A stretch of 64,000 nucleotides of DNA from Metellina segmentata. Its lineage: Eukaryota > Arthropoda > Arachnida > Araneae > Tetragnathidae. The DNA is taken from NCBI GenBank assembly GCA_947359465.1, contig OX375878.1, positions 75,126,416 through 75,190,415 of the forward strand. Direction: 5' to 3'. The position numbers were made by a program, and so were the translations under genes. Positions within the stretch are counted from its first letter, which is position 1; every line of letters starts with the position of its first letter. The notes under the pieces are model-generated. The model saw only the letters and a program-made list of their open reading frames with translations. It searched no databases and was not told the DNA's origin. This document shows positions 11,080 to 23,877 of this stretch, piece by piece.

Positions 11080-14000
11080 AAAGCGACAGTTTAAATTTAT
11101 GGGCGAGATTCGTGAATGCCAATTTTATAGTAAAAATCTGTTTCCTTTGCGCTAATAGCTACTTTGTGCTTCATTGGTGTGATGATTGGATTTGTCTATT
11201 TAAGGTGGGGACTGTTAGTGTGATCTGATACATCTCGCTTATTTGTTTTTATATGAAAATTACTATCCATCAAGCCAAGCCAAATATTTGTGTTCCTGTG
11301 GCAATCCGTGTTTACTGCACCAAACCTGACGTCGCTTGCTTTTTCGAATAAGACTTCAGCAGTTCACCAATAAAAATTTTAAAGATTCCGGATTGATACC
11401 CCACCGTCGCCAATACCAGTCCCTCCAGTGAACTCAACTGACCACCAAGCATCAAAACAATCGACGTCATGCAACAGAATAGCGTTAAGGGTGGCCAAGA
11501 AATCTTTCCAAGCACACGCGACGCGAAACGCATAAAAATCACGGAAGCTGTAACACCGCTTACGCCGCACTGAGTACACGCCGTCTGCTGCTAAAACCAA
11601 CCCCCCTTTTCATCAGCATCGCTCCCCCACATTCAATACCCCTTCTCTCCGACCGGATTAACTTTCGTGCTCCAAGCCAACCCACTAATATCTCTGCCTC
11701 TCCCCTTAACGAGATGAAAACGTCGGCCAAAAAGCACACATTTCACTGCCCATAGCTGTCACTTAATTAAAATAAGCAGATTAAAGCGGCTCTCCCGGGC
11801 TTTCAGATAGCACGGGGGTGTCCTGCAGAAGGCCCAACCCCCTCGTCTGGCCGGACGCTTTTTCCCCGGTCGTATTTATTCCTTTATCTGTCGTCGGGCC
11901 GGACGTCTGGCAGCTGAGCCGACACGCGACCGAAATGAAATTCGGATGGGGCCTGGGCATGGATGAAAGGCCGTGGAAGTTCGAGTGAATTTAACGCCTT
12001 GTAGAAGGAAGGGGGTCTGCGAGGTGATGATGTGACATTTGGCTTAACGCGATCAACAGCGGGGCTGCTAAGTGGCTGAGGGATGTTTACGTGTTTTAAG
12101 GGGATGTCCTGTAGGTTCCCCACTGTGCAAGATGGATTAGGCAAATTGAAAGTGGTACTCTAACAGCATTTGACGAAGAAAATATTCAGGGGTGTAGTAA
12201 TCCGTGACGCGCAAGGACGTGATGCCGTGATCGACTACCTTTGATAATTCAATATTGCTGTGGAAAGAGGATTAAATTATTAAGTAATCTTAAGGCTTTT
12301 CCTTCACATGGTATTACAAAGATATATCATACTGGCATCAGTTTTTTGTAATGTTTACTGTATAATACAAATGTATTATTCTGTGTAAACACATGTTCAA
12401 AAAGTAAGGACAATACTGAATTCGCTTTTAACAGTAAGTTCTCTTAAAATCGAAGAATTAAAATTTTCTTTGTCTAAGTGCGTGGAAATTATGGGATTTT
12501 CAGATATGAAAAAACTGGTTTTTTTTATAGCCAAATACTTTTTTTTCAAAAATTGTAAAACTATTCATTTTTTATCTGACCATAGAAATTTCACGAAAGA
12601 TCTACATAGGTTTGAGCTTCCAACTAAAGATCTCAGACATTGTTCAAAAAAGCAGTCATAAAATTTGGATCATTTACTTTTCAGTTGCAGTGCATTTTAT
12701 AGTTACAAAATGTGCTTTTAAAACAATTTGAGAAGATTGGGAAAAACATGACCAGTGGAACTCAATGTTTCTGCTGGATCTAATCTGCCTTTCTGTTCAT
12801 TTGTTAAGTTCATTTAAGTTATTTTTAGTTGAATTTTATATTCCACTGTGTATTTGATTAACTAACTTACTTTTGTAAAACCCATGTACTTTTGTAGTGC
12901 ATAGGTAATTTAATTTTTGTTCAATTAAAAAGGTACTGAATTCACATCCAATAAGGATACCTTATTTCAATCCCATACAGTACCATTGGGAAGTTCTCGG
13001 ACGTTGCATTACAGTTGACAAACCATCACCACGGATAATCTAAGAGTAATAACATGCAAAAAAGCTTACAAAGAAATCTAACCACTGGAACTCTTGGACA
13101 GCTTTCATGAAAACATATCTGCACATTGTGAGGCCTGCATAAAGCAAACAGGTCAGCACATTCCCTGTTGGGTTGCTTTTAACAGAAGAAACAGGGTGTC
13201 TTCGTAAGATCTAAAACCAAAAAGATCCAGACATCCGTTGCTGAGAGTCAAAGGGCTCACAGGAAGTTCTTGAAAGTATAGTCGTCGCACTTTCTAGATA
13301 AAAAAATACCTGATACTAATGCGCCAAATACCTTCACTGCTTAGTTTGACAAAATAGCATATGTGGTGACATAAACGTTTTAAAACCGAATGAAGGAGTT
13401 CAACCTATAGAGGTCGTCAATGAGCCACAGCCTTCAACAACAACAACGAGTGCACTAATTGTGATATATATACGGAGTGATGAGCATTTGATGTGTGAAA
13501 TAAAAACAGTGTAGTACTAATTTCCTCCACTATCAATTACCATATTGCCTCACTGATGTATTCTTCGCCATTAACCTTGCAGCTGTGTCCGGACACAGCC
13601 CCTAGTTCGTTTTGTTTTTTAAATAGTGTGTCTGATATTTTGTTTTATTGTTTCATAAAACTAAGACATTTTATTCTTTAACTCTTTTTTTCAAATGGAA
13701 ACATCTTGATTTAGAAGAGTTACACGTCTTGTCGACTTTTAAGTCAGTGGTTGATTTGATTTCATGGCACAAGAGGCATATTTATCCAAGCTGTAACAAA
13801 TAATGTCTAGTAAATGGAGATATTCTTTAAGAAAGTTTTACCAACAAAGAGCAATACATCCACTGAAAATTGTCAATGATAGAGTATTTCCTTAAATTTA
13901 ACATTAGAATACATCAGCATGTATCATCTATGAATGGATTCGTCAAATTAACACGTCAGAAGCAAATTAAACTTATTAAAGTATTGTCTCTTCAGCCTTC

Positions 14001-14764
14001 ATGAACAAAATCTTAACCATTCCATAGGAAAACTATTGCCTGGAACCACTACTGCTTACAAATTAAACCAACCATGTAACTCGGCGCTATTACTCCAGTA
14101 TGTATCAGTTGCACAATCGACTCAGCAGCATCCAGCTACTAAATAAAGATTCTCACTTGTGTAGAAAAGAGATCAAATAAGGAATCCATCTTGTTCTTGA
14201 AGATCTTCTAGAGTGTTTAAGTATGAATTTTTCATACGGCCACTAAGCTCCTCGTCTGAAACAAAAAGCAGAACTCATGACAGAAGGAAAAAAAGGGCTT
14301 ATGCGGAGGCTATCCGTTTTCGACAGAACAATCCCTCGTCAACCTCAGTCGTTAGTCATCAAATAAAGTAAAATTCAGGAACAGTATCCCCTGCAGGGTT
14401 AACTCCTGTATACATCAGTTACACTGTTTTTCTTTCAGGGTTGGGGGAGGGCGGGATTATCTTTCCTCCAATGAAGGAGGATAAAGCCTCTTACCTCCTA
14501 AGAAAAAGTGTTCATAAAGGTAGCTTCAAGTTGGATGCGTCTTGATGTAGTATATTCAGTTACGTAATCAAAGCAATTCTTATTTAAGAATAGAATTCGT
14601 TTAGCTCTTATTACATCTATTGTAAGGCAACGAGTGAACTAAGATACGTGCACAATTAAAACGTCTTAAGTCAAAATGGTATTCATTTAGCGCACACTAG
14701 ATTTAATGTACGAAGAGTTAACCAGGTCATTTAGGTAATCGAAAGAATTCCTTCATCAATTTGA
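11080..14764. other. Unassigned sequence with GC-rich island at 11560-12150
   Basis: No gene recognised in 3.7 kb. 11560-12150 is clearly GC-richer than the flanks and carries mixed C- and G-runs. Its longest open frame (86 codons, minus, 11884-12144) shows no family motif. The rest is AT-rich and apparently unique. Confidence 0.4.
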
Positions 14765-15000
14765 CAACCAACCGGTATGGTGGTTAAGGTGATATCCTCT
14801 AGATCGGAAGGTTCCTGGTTCTAAACCGAGTCAGTGCATATATATTTGTGAGCGTATGGTGAGGAGGCGGCTGGTTCACCTTAAATTTGACGTGGCCAGA
14901 AGTTGGGTTGGTGTGGACGTTTTGAGAGAGGGGTGCCAGCTCAAGGGTTGTATCTCCCTGATGTGGGTAAGGTAATTAAAATTGCATTACCTGACCTTCA
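14765..15000 (+). mobile_element. SINE with a second type of tRNA-like head
   Basis: The head reads 'caaccggtatggtggttaag', then 'cctctagatcggaaggttcc', with a degraded B box 'tggttctaaaccgag'. It is clearly different from the head at 10364 and the same as that at 38007. The body then has 'gagaggggtgccagctcaag', shared with the other SINEs, but the final tail block differs. This suggests two heads on one core. Confidence 0.75.
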
Positions 15001-15261
15001 GCATTTAAATTAATGTTTTTTATATAATTATTTCATATACATCTAACTAAAACAATAATAAAAGTTTAATAATGCATGGAATATTTATGTAACATTCTTA
15101 AAATAAAATGGCAATTGTAAAAAAGATTAACACTTTATTAAATTGAAAAAATTCATAACGAAATATGACTGTAGTTAAATTGTATTTTCACTGACTCAGA
15201 GAGAGAAAGAGAGAGACCATCTCATAAGTGCACATATATTTATAGCGTATCAAAGCTTTGA

Positions 15262-15785
15262 AAATGACAAAAACGTGAATTTTGAGACATGAGTTTTCAA
15301 TGTTGTTCCGTATTACTTTAAAAGCATTTGACAAACCCTATTATCGTAAAGTGATTCATGTTTTAAGGTCAATTGCGATGTGAAATTTTTCATGCTTTCA
15401 GTAACTCTCACTTTAAAACCCAGTCTAGTGATCAAGTCGTTTTTTAGGCAGTTTTTTCTTGTGAAGTGTAACAATGCACAAATGTGAATTTGGCGAAAAT
15501 ATCGTATTTCTAAGTTTTTACCCCGGTGTGGCTACACTTTAGAAGAGACGAAAGACAAAAAGTGGATTTTGAGATACATAATTTTTTACTGAAATTCCCT
15601 GACCTTTTAAATATATCTGACAAAAATAATTCCTGTAAAGTGGTTTCTGGACTCTAACTCAATTGTAATATGCCATTTTTTATGCTTTTAGTAGCTCTTT
15701 ATCTTAAAACGCAGTGTCTTGATTTTGTAAAGGCACGGATCTTAACATTGCATAAAGCCTGCATTTCAAACTTTAGGCCCCGTTC
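15262..15785 (+). repeat. Diverged ~285-bp tandem duplication
   Basis: The order 'gacaaaaacgtgaattttgag', 'gacaaaccctattatcgtaaagtg', 'tttcatgctttcagtaactct', 'aaaacccagtctagtgat' from 15268 on is repeated from about 15553 as 'gacaaaaagtggattttgag', 'gacaaaaataattcctgtaaagtg', 'ttttatgcttttagtagctct', 'aaaacgcagtgtcttgat'. Both units keep the same spacing. Roughly a quarter of the bases differ, so it is old. Confidence 0.8.
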
Positions 15786-16399
15786 AGGATTCCGCTTTTG
15801 ATTATGCGGTATCCAAAACAATTACACGCACTCCGAATTTTAATGCCTACCAATAATTCTTAGATTGGAAAATAAGAGCGAAAAAAATGGCGAAACCAAG
15901 CCCTCCCCACTTAAGCACGCTCCATCCTCCCTATCGCAACAGCTAATCTGAAACACGAAACGAATGTCCTGGAAATCTACTGACTTCCCAATTCTTCCCC
16001 AAACTCATCACCGGAGCAAAATCGACGTTTAAATTATCAAAGTCACTCTTTCCACCCCCCGAAGTCCAAATCATTACTAATGGCGAAGCAGCCAGGTCGA
16101 CATCGATAGTCGATGGAAGCCCGACCACTCTCCATTTATTTCAAAGCTTTTCTTTTGTAGGGGAAAATACCACTTATACTGCTGCACACCCCTCCCCCTA
16201 TTTTTCTATCTGGTTCAACTTTTTCCTCCTTTAAAATAATCCCCAATCTTCCACCCCCCTCGTTCATCTACGACTCTTTATCTTCCCCTCTAGTTTCATT
16301 CTGCTCAAATCTCGGGGTACTTAAAAGACCCTACTTTCTCCCTTGGACAAACATTGATAGATAGACGTAAGAAACCAGACTGCCTGAAGCTTAAAACGG
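15786..16399. other. Unassigned, C-rich gene-free stretch
   Basis: Pyrimidine-rich with several CCCCC runs. No coding or RNA gene recognised. Confidence 0.4.
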
Positions 16400-17280
16400 C
16401 AGAATGTCGTTATTTAGAAATGTAGATTTCTCCGGGAAAACGGCCATTTAATTCTTAGCGAGCCCCTTTATCTACGATGATGACGCCATTTTCGTCTTTC
16501 TTTCGCTTTGCTTTTTTAATGGCCGCCACCCCCTTCTTCCAGACCCCTTATCTTTCCCGAAAATTTATATATATAACTACAGCTCTCTCCCCGTGTTACC
16601 CCGATAGGTGCTTTTAATCCGTAACGCCTATTGTGCCTCATTAATACGTCTTACTGTTACGGACAGTGTAACGGCGTCGTCGTCAAATACTGGGGCTGGA
16701 ATTGCTACATCGGGGAGTTAAGGGAATGTAGACGTTTGATGGCAAAGGAATGGATTGGGGGAGAGGAATGGATTATTTCATAACGTGTCTATTTCTTTCG
16801 TTTTAAAAAAAAAAGTTCTTTCCATTTGAGATATTTTCTGTCTGTCACGGCGAGAGATGAAAAATCGAGATCTGATTGTTTTATGGCTTTATATTTCTTA
16901 AACGAATATTATATCTCTTCGGCCGTATTACGCCGCGTCATTTTCGGGGAAGGATACCTTTAAGACGACGTTTTTATTATTTCGAAATTTCCTTATTTCT
17001 ATTTCTGCGAGGGTTTTCTTTTACTTTTGTGATATTTTCCGGCCTTCTCCCGTTTTATTATTATAACTTCGGAGTTGATGGGGTCCGCCAGCCCATTCCT
17101 GCTTCCTCCCTCACTCAAATCACAAGAAATCGAAATTTAAATTGAAGCACTCGTCATAAAGCGAGCCCAGATTCGGCGTCAAATGTTTTATGTGACGCCT
17201 TTGCTTTCCCTCCTCTAATTTATTTTCAATAAAAGTTCCGTCAAACGCATAACGTCATGCGCTTTTTAATATCGTGTTTA
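16400..17280. other. GC-rich gene-free island, candidate regulatory DNA
   Basis: The GC content is higher than in the surrounding AT-rich DNA. It holds several homeodomain-type AT cores in GC-rich context, such as 'ggccatttaattc' (16441), 'tttttaatggccg' (16513) and 'cattaatacg' (16639). The open frame at 16876-17145 (89 codons) has no recognisable domain. A conserved regulatory element is possible but unproved. Confidence 0.3.
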
Positions 17281-18265
17281 TTTTTTGGAAGCGGAGGGGG
17301 AAATAAAAGATATTCCCGCGTATGTCGTCAGCACTTGTCAGGGCCCCCGGAGTTATTTACGATGCAAAGTGATGAGCTTTTATTTAGAAAATATGAGAGG
17401 GTGTCAGAAAGCGACAAATGTTAAGAGCGTATCATTGCATCTTAGTTTCTTTTCACCTTTCAATAACTGAAAGTTTCATAACTCGGGAGGAAATCGGATT
17501 TTATTTAAGGTTTTGAAACAATTTTGCATCGCTTTCTTAAATAGCTTTTCTGCGGACTATGTTACAATAAAGATGCCTCACTAATTGTTAATTACGAACC
17601 TTTAAAACCACTTTCTCATTCAAACTCTTGATTCTTATGTTTGTTCTACACTTTTTTAATGAAGCGGAAATCAACACAAGTTAATTAATGTATGATTATT
17701 TTATAGCAGACCAAGAAAGAATAAAAATAGGTGCATTCTAATGTTTACCGCGCTAAGTTTTATCGTGAATTGTAAGTACACTATATTCCTTAAATGACTT
17801 TTAACTCTTGAATTTTTAAATTCACTATTTTTATTTTCATATATATAGCTTGAAAAAAGGAAATATGGTTTGTTTAAGAATCTGTTAATTGCTGGTTAAA
17901 CTTTATCATTATTGTTCTTGTGCAATCAATTCTTCATGAAATCATAGTTGCGTTTGTCTAAAAGTGTTTTTCCAATAGCTTCCATTGCATTTAGTTTGAT
18001 TCCAGAAAACCGTTTACACTCGAATGCAATACGTAGTGCATTTTCAGAGTGATATAATTTACATATTTTGTTTCCATGAAACCTCGGAGGATACTGCAAG
18101 CATTATTCTACCAAGCGACTTGTTGTTTTCCTTGCATGACTTTTGACCAGGTTATATCAACCTGTAGATGTGACTAGTTAGTCGTTATGTGTGTTTCAAA
18201 GTAAAATCAATATTAAAAATCTCGCGACTTTCAGAGGGCTAAATTAATGTCCTCTTCTATATAAA
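17281..18265. other. Unassigned sequence
   Basis: No gene or shared repeat recognised. Confidence 0.35.
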
Positions 18266-18269
18266 GTAT

Positions 18270-18390
18270 GAATCCTCCAAGTGTTTCAACGACATATCTC
18301 AAAACAGCAAGAAACGTAGTAGCAAGGTACAGCACGCAAGTTCTTAGTAAGATCTGGTCAAATTTGCTAAATAAGAGATATCTCGTGACA
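18270..18390 (+). mobile_element. MITE fragment of the TTAATCCTCC family
   Basis: It begins 'aatcctccaagtgtttc', the family terminus lacking its first bases. Further in are 'gacatatctc', 'gatctggtcaaatttgcta' and 'gagatatctcgtgac', the palindromic internal motifs of this family. The right terminus is not recognisable. Confidence 0.6.
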
Positions 18391-18424
18391 AAAATGCTCT
18401 ATCACTACAAGGGAGAATGAAAAC

Positions 18425-18690
18425 CCAAGTTTGAGAAACGAATTGCCCGTTGCTCAGAAATATAGGACAGTTTGAAATAGATTTTTACACCACAGGCTGG
18501 ACACAACAGGAAAGTTTGCCAACAAATTGCCCGTTGCCCAGAACTGTAGGATAGTTTGGAACAGATTTTTGCACCACAGGCTGGACACTACAGGACAGTT
18601 TGAGAACAAATTGCACGTTGCCCAAAACTATAGGATAGTTTGGAACAGATTTTTACACCACAGGCTGGACACTACATGACAGTTTGAGAC
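18425..18690 (+). repeat. 84-bp tandem repeat, about 3 copies
   Basis: 'caccacaggctggacac' occurs at 18488, 18572 and 18656, a spacing of exactly 84 bp. The intervening sequence ('aaattgcccgttgcccagaac', 'aggatagtttggaacagat') is well conserved. No open frame runs through the array. Confidence 0.93.
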
Positions 18691-19490
18691 TAGAACATAA
18701 TCCGCCAGAAGGTTTTAAAAAATTTACATTCCTACAATATCTAATAAAAAATATTTTTATTACATTAACTTTAGAACTGATTTTATGATACCCATGCCTT
18801 TTTGTAACATCAACGTTACAGGTTTTAACCTCTCTGATCAAATGTTTACATTTTTAGTATCGTTTTACAACAGTCACACGCCGAGTAACAAGTCTAAGAA
18901 AACTAGCCCACGAATTACGCTCAGAGAAAAACTGGTCCAGAAGAATTATACCGACTTAAGGAACTAATACGAAATTTATACGAAGAAACAGCGCATTTTG
19001 TAATAGAAAAATCTAGAAACTTTCCACATCTCAATCAATTCGTAAAGGAAAAAAACCACCCCCTCACCCAAAATGTCATTTCCCAACGGAATAAAAGCCT
19101 ATTTATTTTCTGTTAGACAGATGGACATTGAAAAAGGGCCGAGAGTTGGATGTGATCCACAATGTTCGACATGGAAAACTCAGAACTCACGGTGGAATTT
19201 TGAAATTCTGTGTCCATTTGGCGAAGCCGGTAACTTATGTTATTCACGTAGTACAAGACCCATGGGAAATTATATGTGCTTGCTTGTTTCCCCCAAAATT
19301 TCAAAATTGACTCCGGGTGTTTTTATACAACGAGGTTAACAATAGATCGCATTTGAACAGGAATGCCTGGAATGTTGTATTGTGTAAAACGAGCAAGACG
19401 TCAGTGATAGCTGTCTGGATGCTTCTGAGTCCCATGAAAAATTTCGATGTATTAGAAGGGAAACTTTTTTGAAGTTGTTTATTTTTCACC
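18691..19490. other. Unassigned sequence
   Basis: Four overlapping open frames of 60-88 codons lie on both strands at 19073-19339. None resembles a known protein. Confidence 0.35.
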
Positions 19491-19494
19491 TTGG

Positions 19495-20120
19495 TTTTAG
19501 TTTTAGAAATCAAAAGGCAATTGAGTTTTCGTATAGATAGGTATGTTCTAAAAATATGCAATTAAGTTAGAAATCAGAAAATTAACTTATTTAGAAGGAT
19601 ATCCAACAATTGACTGAGGAATAAATCTCTTCAAATGTCTTTTATGATATGCTAATATACAAATTCAGAAAGATGAATATTTGTATAACTAATGAGTTCA
19701 TACAGGTTAAATGAAATAAAAGGCAATTGCTTATCTTACATGTGATATGGCATGTCTTCAAGTACTGAATTAAGTCAGCAATAATATAAAACTAACTAAA
19801 AATAAATAAAAAGACAATTACAGGTTTGTTGAACAGAACAGAGAACAGAAATTTGTTAGAACAGAAGATGAAAGAAATTAAAAAGCAATTGCTTCTTTAA
19901 AGGTGCTATGCGATGTCCTGAAAATATTCAATTAAGTTGCAAGCAGAAAACCAACTTATTTAGAAGAGTATCTAATAATTGATTGAGTAATAAGGGTCTT
20001 TAATTAATGCATTCAAATGAATTAAAGAAATAGAAAGTCAGGTGTGTGTTTTTCTTACAGATTATATGGCATGCACTAAAATATTCATTTAAATTAGCAA
20101 TAAGAAAATTAACTTTTTAA
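19495..20120 (+). repeat. Degenerate ~160-bp tandem repeat, about 4 copies
   Basis: A block like 'caattaagttagaaatcagaaaattaactta' recurs near 19559, 19768, 19923 and 20084. Each is preceded by 'aaaggcaattg' or a variant, and 'atatggcatg' or a variant, near 19515, 19719, 19880 and 20034. Spacing varies from 155 to 210 bp and the copies are strongly diverged. Confidence 0.7.
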
Positions 20121-20121
20121 G

Positions 20122-20485
20122 GTAGATAGGTAGTTCAACTCTACGTCACACTGTAGTAACACAACGTGCTATTCGAACTTATGAAGTACAATGTATATGC
20201 AATACATAAGAGATAAATATGCAGGGTTATAGTAATATAAAATTCAATATATATTGAAATAGTAATATAAAATGTAATATCCAAGTAAATATTAATATCC
20301 AATGCAAGACCTCGCATACCTTTTGTCTTCGTCAGAACAAGGGGTAAATTAAACGCTATTTGTGAAATAGTACTGTGTGTAAGACTATAGTAAGACTGTA
20401 AGAAATAGTACTGCGAACAGTGAAAATCATCAACATTCATTGAATTCCTAGACAGGATTCGAACCCAGCACCTATAGGTCTGACA
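20122..20485 (-). mobile_element. SINE-like element with tRNA-type B box
   Basis: The low end (20126-20175) is the reverse complement of the SINE family tail ('gtgttactacagtgtgacg'). The high end, read on the minus strand, contains 'gctgggttcgaatcctgtc', a perfect B box (GGTTCGAATCC). The middle is not like the other SINEs. The head stops where the 694-bp duplication begins, so the A box is probably lost. Confidence 0.55.
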
Positions 20486-20496
20486 AGATGAAGTAT

Positions 20497-21884
20497 AAAT
20501 ATCCTAATCAAAGAAAAAAAATAAGGAATAAATATTATACCGTCATGTATTTTAATTGAAAGTGTGTTAGATGTCACAGAAATTTTTATAGAACACTCGC
20601 TTGAAATTTAACATTTTTGAAGCAATTCTTAATTTTTAATAGTTTTTGTTATGATATTTTATTAAAGAATGTATTTTCTCAAAATATTTAAAATCTTAAT
20701 TCAAAAATGTACTCGATATACTCAATTTTACAGTTATTTTAAACAATTATATTTTCTATTTCCGGCTTAAAAGTACACGTAGGTGATCAACAAAGCGATT
20801 ATAAATACAAATATAACTGGTTACAAGAGTTTTATAAAGGTTATCTATTTTTTTATACAAACAAATTTCATCGAGTTACAACCTTACCTTTAGACGAATG
20901 ATTAAAGGAGCATCGCAACTAAGGAAAATACGTGGGAAAATAGCTTATTTACGCAGAACAAAAGAAACAGGTGAAAGTCTCCTTCGCTGAATATTTTCTA
21001 TCGGGGAATAAAATACAACACAGAAAGTCGAAAAGCATAAACCCTCTTTCTATTACATCAACGGCCAGACCAGTCCCTATGTCTCCTCCCATTGTTTTTA
21101 TACATCAGTGACGAAATATTGCCAGCTCCTAGTTCGCTGGTAATCCGTCCAGCATAGTCCCATACGGTGTAAAGTGCACTCAAATGGATAAAATATCCTA
21201 ATCAAAGAAAAAAAAATAAGGAATAAATATTATACCGTCATGTATTTTAATTGAAAGTGTGTTAGATGTCACAGAAATTTTTATAGAACACTCGCTTGAA
21301 ATGTAACATTTTTGAAGCAATTCTTAATTTTTAATAGTTTTTGTTATGATATTTTATTAAAGAATGTATTTTCTCAAAATATTTAAAATCTTAATTCAAA
21401 AATGTACTCGATATACTCAATTTTACAGTTATTTTAAACAATTATATTTTCTATTTCAGGCTTAAAAGTACACGTAGGTGATCAACAAAGCGATTATAAA
21501 TACAAATATAACTGGTCACATGAGTTTTATAAAGGTTATCTATTTTTTTATACAAACAAATTTCATCGAGTTACAACCTTACCTTTAGACGAATGACTAA
21601 AGGAGCATCGCAACGAAGGAAAATACGTGGGAAAATAGCTTATTTACGCAGAACAAAAGAAACAGGTGAAAGTCTCCTTCGCTGAATATTTTCTATCGGG
21701 GAATAAAATACAACACAGAAAGTCGAAAAGCATAAACCCTCTTTCTATTACATCAACGGCCAGACCAGTCCCTATGTCTCCTCCCATTGTTTTTATACAT
21801 CAGTGACGAAATATTGCCAGCTCCTAGTTCGCTGGTAATCCGTCCAGCATAGTCCCATACGGTGTAAAGTGCACTCAAATGGAT
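20497..21884 (+). repeat. 694-bp direct tandem duplication, about 99% identical
   Basis: Unit 1 is 20497-21190 and unit 2 is 21191-21884. By eye I count only about seven differences plus one base in an A-run, for example 'tttccggc' versus 'tttcaggc' and 'ggttacaagag' versus 'ggtcacatgag'. Neither unit contains a gene or a recognised transposon. Such identity means a recent duplication, or an assembly artefact from two haplotypes joined end to end. Confidence 0.96.
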
Positions 21885-22312
21885 TCCGGGGTATCAAGAA
21901 ATCCTTAACCGATCTGCGCTAGATTAAGGTGAGAATCAGAAGAAGCACTTGTAGTAGATAGTGCTGTCATTGTCCATAAAGCATGCTAGTCTAGAAATTT
22001 ATGAAGAAACCGTGAATCCCATTTGGAGATATTTCTCAGGGCGTAAAAGATGGGAAGAGTAGTTGTACCTAAGGCTGAGAACCAGCCACCAAGGAGACTG
22101 CAGCATCCCTGTTTGACCACTAGAGTTTTGGATTGGCTTTCCTTAAGAAATATGATGCCTCGAATTATTATCAGACTACAATTTCATTTCAGGATAAACG
22201 AAACTGTTATTTAGCAGCTATTACATTTTAAACTGGTAAGGTTTGCACTCTCATGTTAATTCTAGTATTCTATTCTCAAATCCCTCTCTTTTACCTTTTA
22301 CATTTTGAACGG
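21885..22312. other. Unassigned sequence
   Basis: No gene or repeat recognised. Confidence 0.35.
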
Positions 22313-22380
22313 GACGTTGTTGTTTTGTGTTTGGCACAGCTTTGCCAAATATAGCCCTGGTGTATAAAACTTACGAACAG
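22313..22380 (+). repeat. Dispersed repeat fragment ('gcttggcgtagctttaccaaat' family)
   Basis: 'ttgtgtttggcacagctttg', 'ccaaatatagccctggtgta', 'taaaac' corresponds to the second half of the repeats at 33893 and 55364. It may be a SINE tail of another family. Only the 3' half is recognisable here. Confidence 0.5.
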
Positions 22381-22799
22381 TCTACTTATGCAAAATTTCT
22401 TTAATTAATGTGAGATACATTGATAATATTTATTGCCATTTTGAAGGTAGAATTATTATACAATTATAGTATTATACAAACATAAGTAATTTAAAATGTG
22501 TTATGATGCATATCAAGCTGTTTAGTTTAAAACTAAAGATACGAGTCACATACGTCCTATAGAAGTCAAGATGCGAGTCACCTTAGCAGTACTCGTATTG
22601 TTTAACCATTAACTCAAAAATACTTTTAAAGTTTTCTTTAGTTAGTTTATCTAATCTATTTTATTTCTCTCTTCTCAATTTTCTACTACTACTTCAATTT
22701 TCACTTTATTTCTGAATTAATCCCTTGAGGTAAAATGCAAGCTGCAAAGCAATCGAAACAAACTAGAATTTTAAATTTTGCTTTTGACAGTAAGGATGA

Positions 22800-23067
22800 T
22801 TAATCCTACAAGAGGTTTTGGCGAGATATCTGGTCTATGAAGATCTGACCAGCTTTGTTGATGACGAAAGGAGCAGTACCTGATGCTTATAAATGATTTG
22901 CTAATGAAATAGGCAATATTTGATGACATATCTCGCCATCAAAATATTGCTTACTTTTATGATGATTATGATACCATGACCAACAGTTTTCTTCGAACGA
23001 CAAGATATCTCGTTGATAAAGATCTGGTAAGTTTTGTTAATAATGAGACAACCACCAGAAAGTTTAA
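22800..23067 (+). mobile_element. MITE of the TTAATCCTCC family
   Basis: The left end is 'ttaatcctacaagaggtttt'. The right end is 'acaaccaccagaaagtttaa', which read inverted gives TTAA then a diverged form of the same terminus. Inside are several 'gatatct' palindromes, each near 'gatctgaccag' or 'gatctggtaag', as in the better copy at 57272. It has TTAA at both edges and no coding capacity. Confidence 0.7.
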
Positions 23068-23617
23068 CCAGGCATTGAAGCACCTTCAGTTTGAATCTTT
23101 TTTCGAAAACTTAACAGTAATAAGACATTTTCTTCCTTAAAATCCACCTGTGATATGAAACAATATACTGAGTAGAACAGTTAGGATAAGGGCGAATGGG
23201 ACTCTAGATCTCCTTGTGCAATAATTTTCTGCACTTGAAAAAATCAAAATCTAATTAAATTAACATCGTTTGAAATTTTGTTAAATGTACATGTAATAGG
23301 CGCGTTGACATGCCTGAAAATAATAAAAACAACACAACTGAATTCAATGTTGGTTTAATAGGACTATTCCACTAGAATAAGAATCAAGGAGAAAGATTAG
23401 CCATCCCCGAAATGATTATATGAATATGGATCTGATACTGAGTGAATAAGATTATTCATACAACATATATTTTTATAAAATGAAATTATTTTTGAATTAT
23501 TAAATTGTTTATGCAATAAAAAATAATAAGTTATAGTAAATCGAAAGGTATTACCTTTAGCTTTATAAAGTTTGGATTAAAGTATGCACAAGCTGAGATT
23601 AGCTATCAATCAGTAAG
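23068..23617. other. Unassigned AT-rich sequence
   Basis: Nothing recognised. Confidence 0.35.
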
Positions 23618-23877
23618 GATATTAAAATGAAATTATTTTTTGTTAAAAGCAAATTTCCGTTTGGGGCAGTACTCTGGTGGTATTTTACCAATGGTACACT
23701 GTTAGGGTAAAAGATCTAATAAAAGAAACAGATTCTGTTTACAATATATAAAATGAAACTATTGTTGTTAAAAGCAAATTTCGATATTCGGCAGTAAATT
23801 TTCACTGTTGGTATTCTACCAAAGGAAAACTATTAGGGTAAAAGATCTATTACAAGAAACAGATTCCTTTTTACAAT
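23618..23877 (+). repeat. 126-bp tandem duplication, two copies
   Basis: 'aaaatgaaattattttttgttaaaag' at 23624 is matched by 'aaaatgaaactattgttgttaaaag' at about 23750. In both copies 'gcagta', 'ggtattntaccaa', 'gggtaaaagatcta' and 'gaaacagattc' follow in the same order. Confidence 0.88.
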
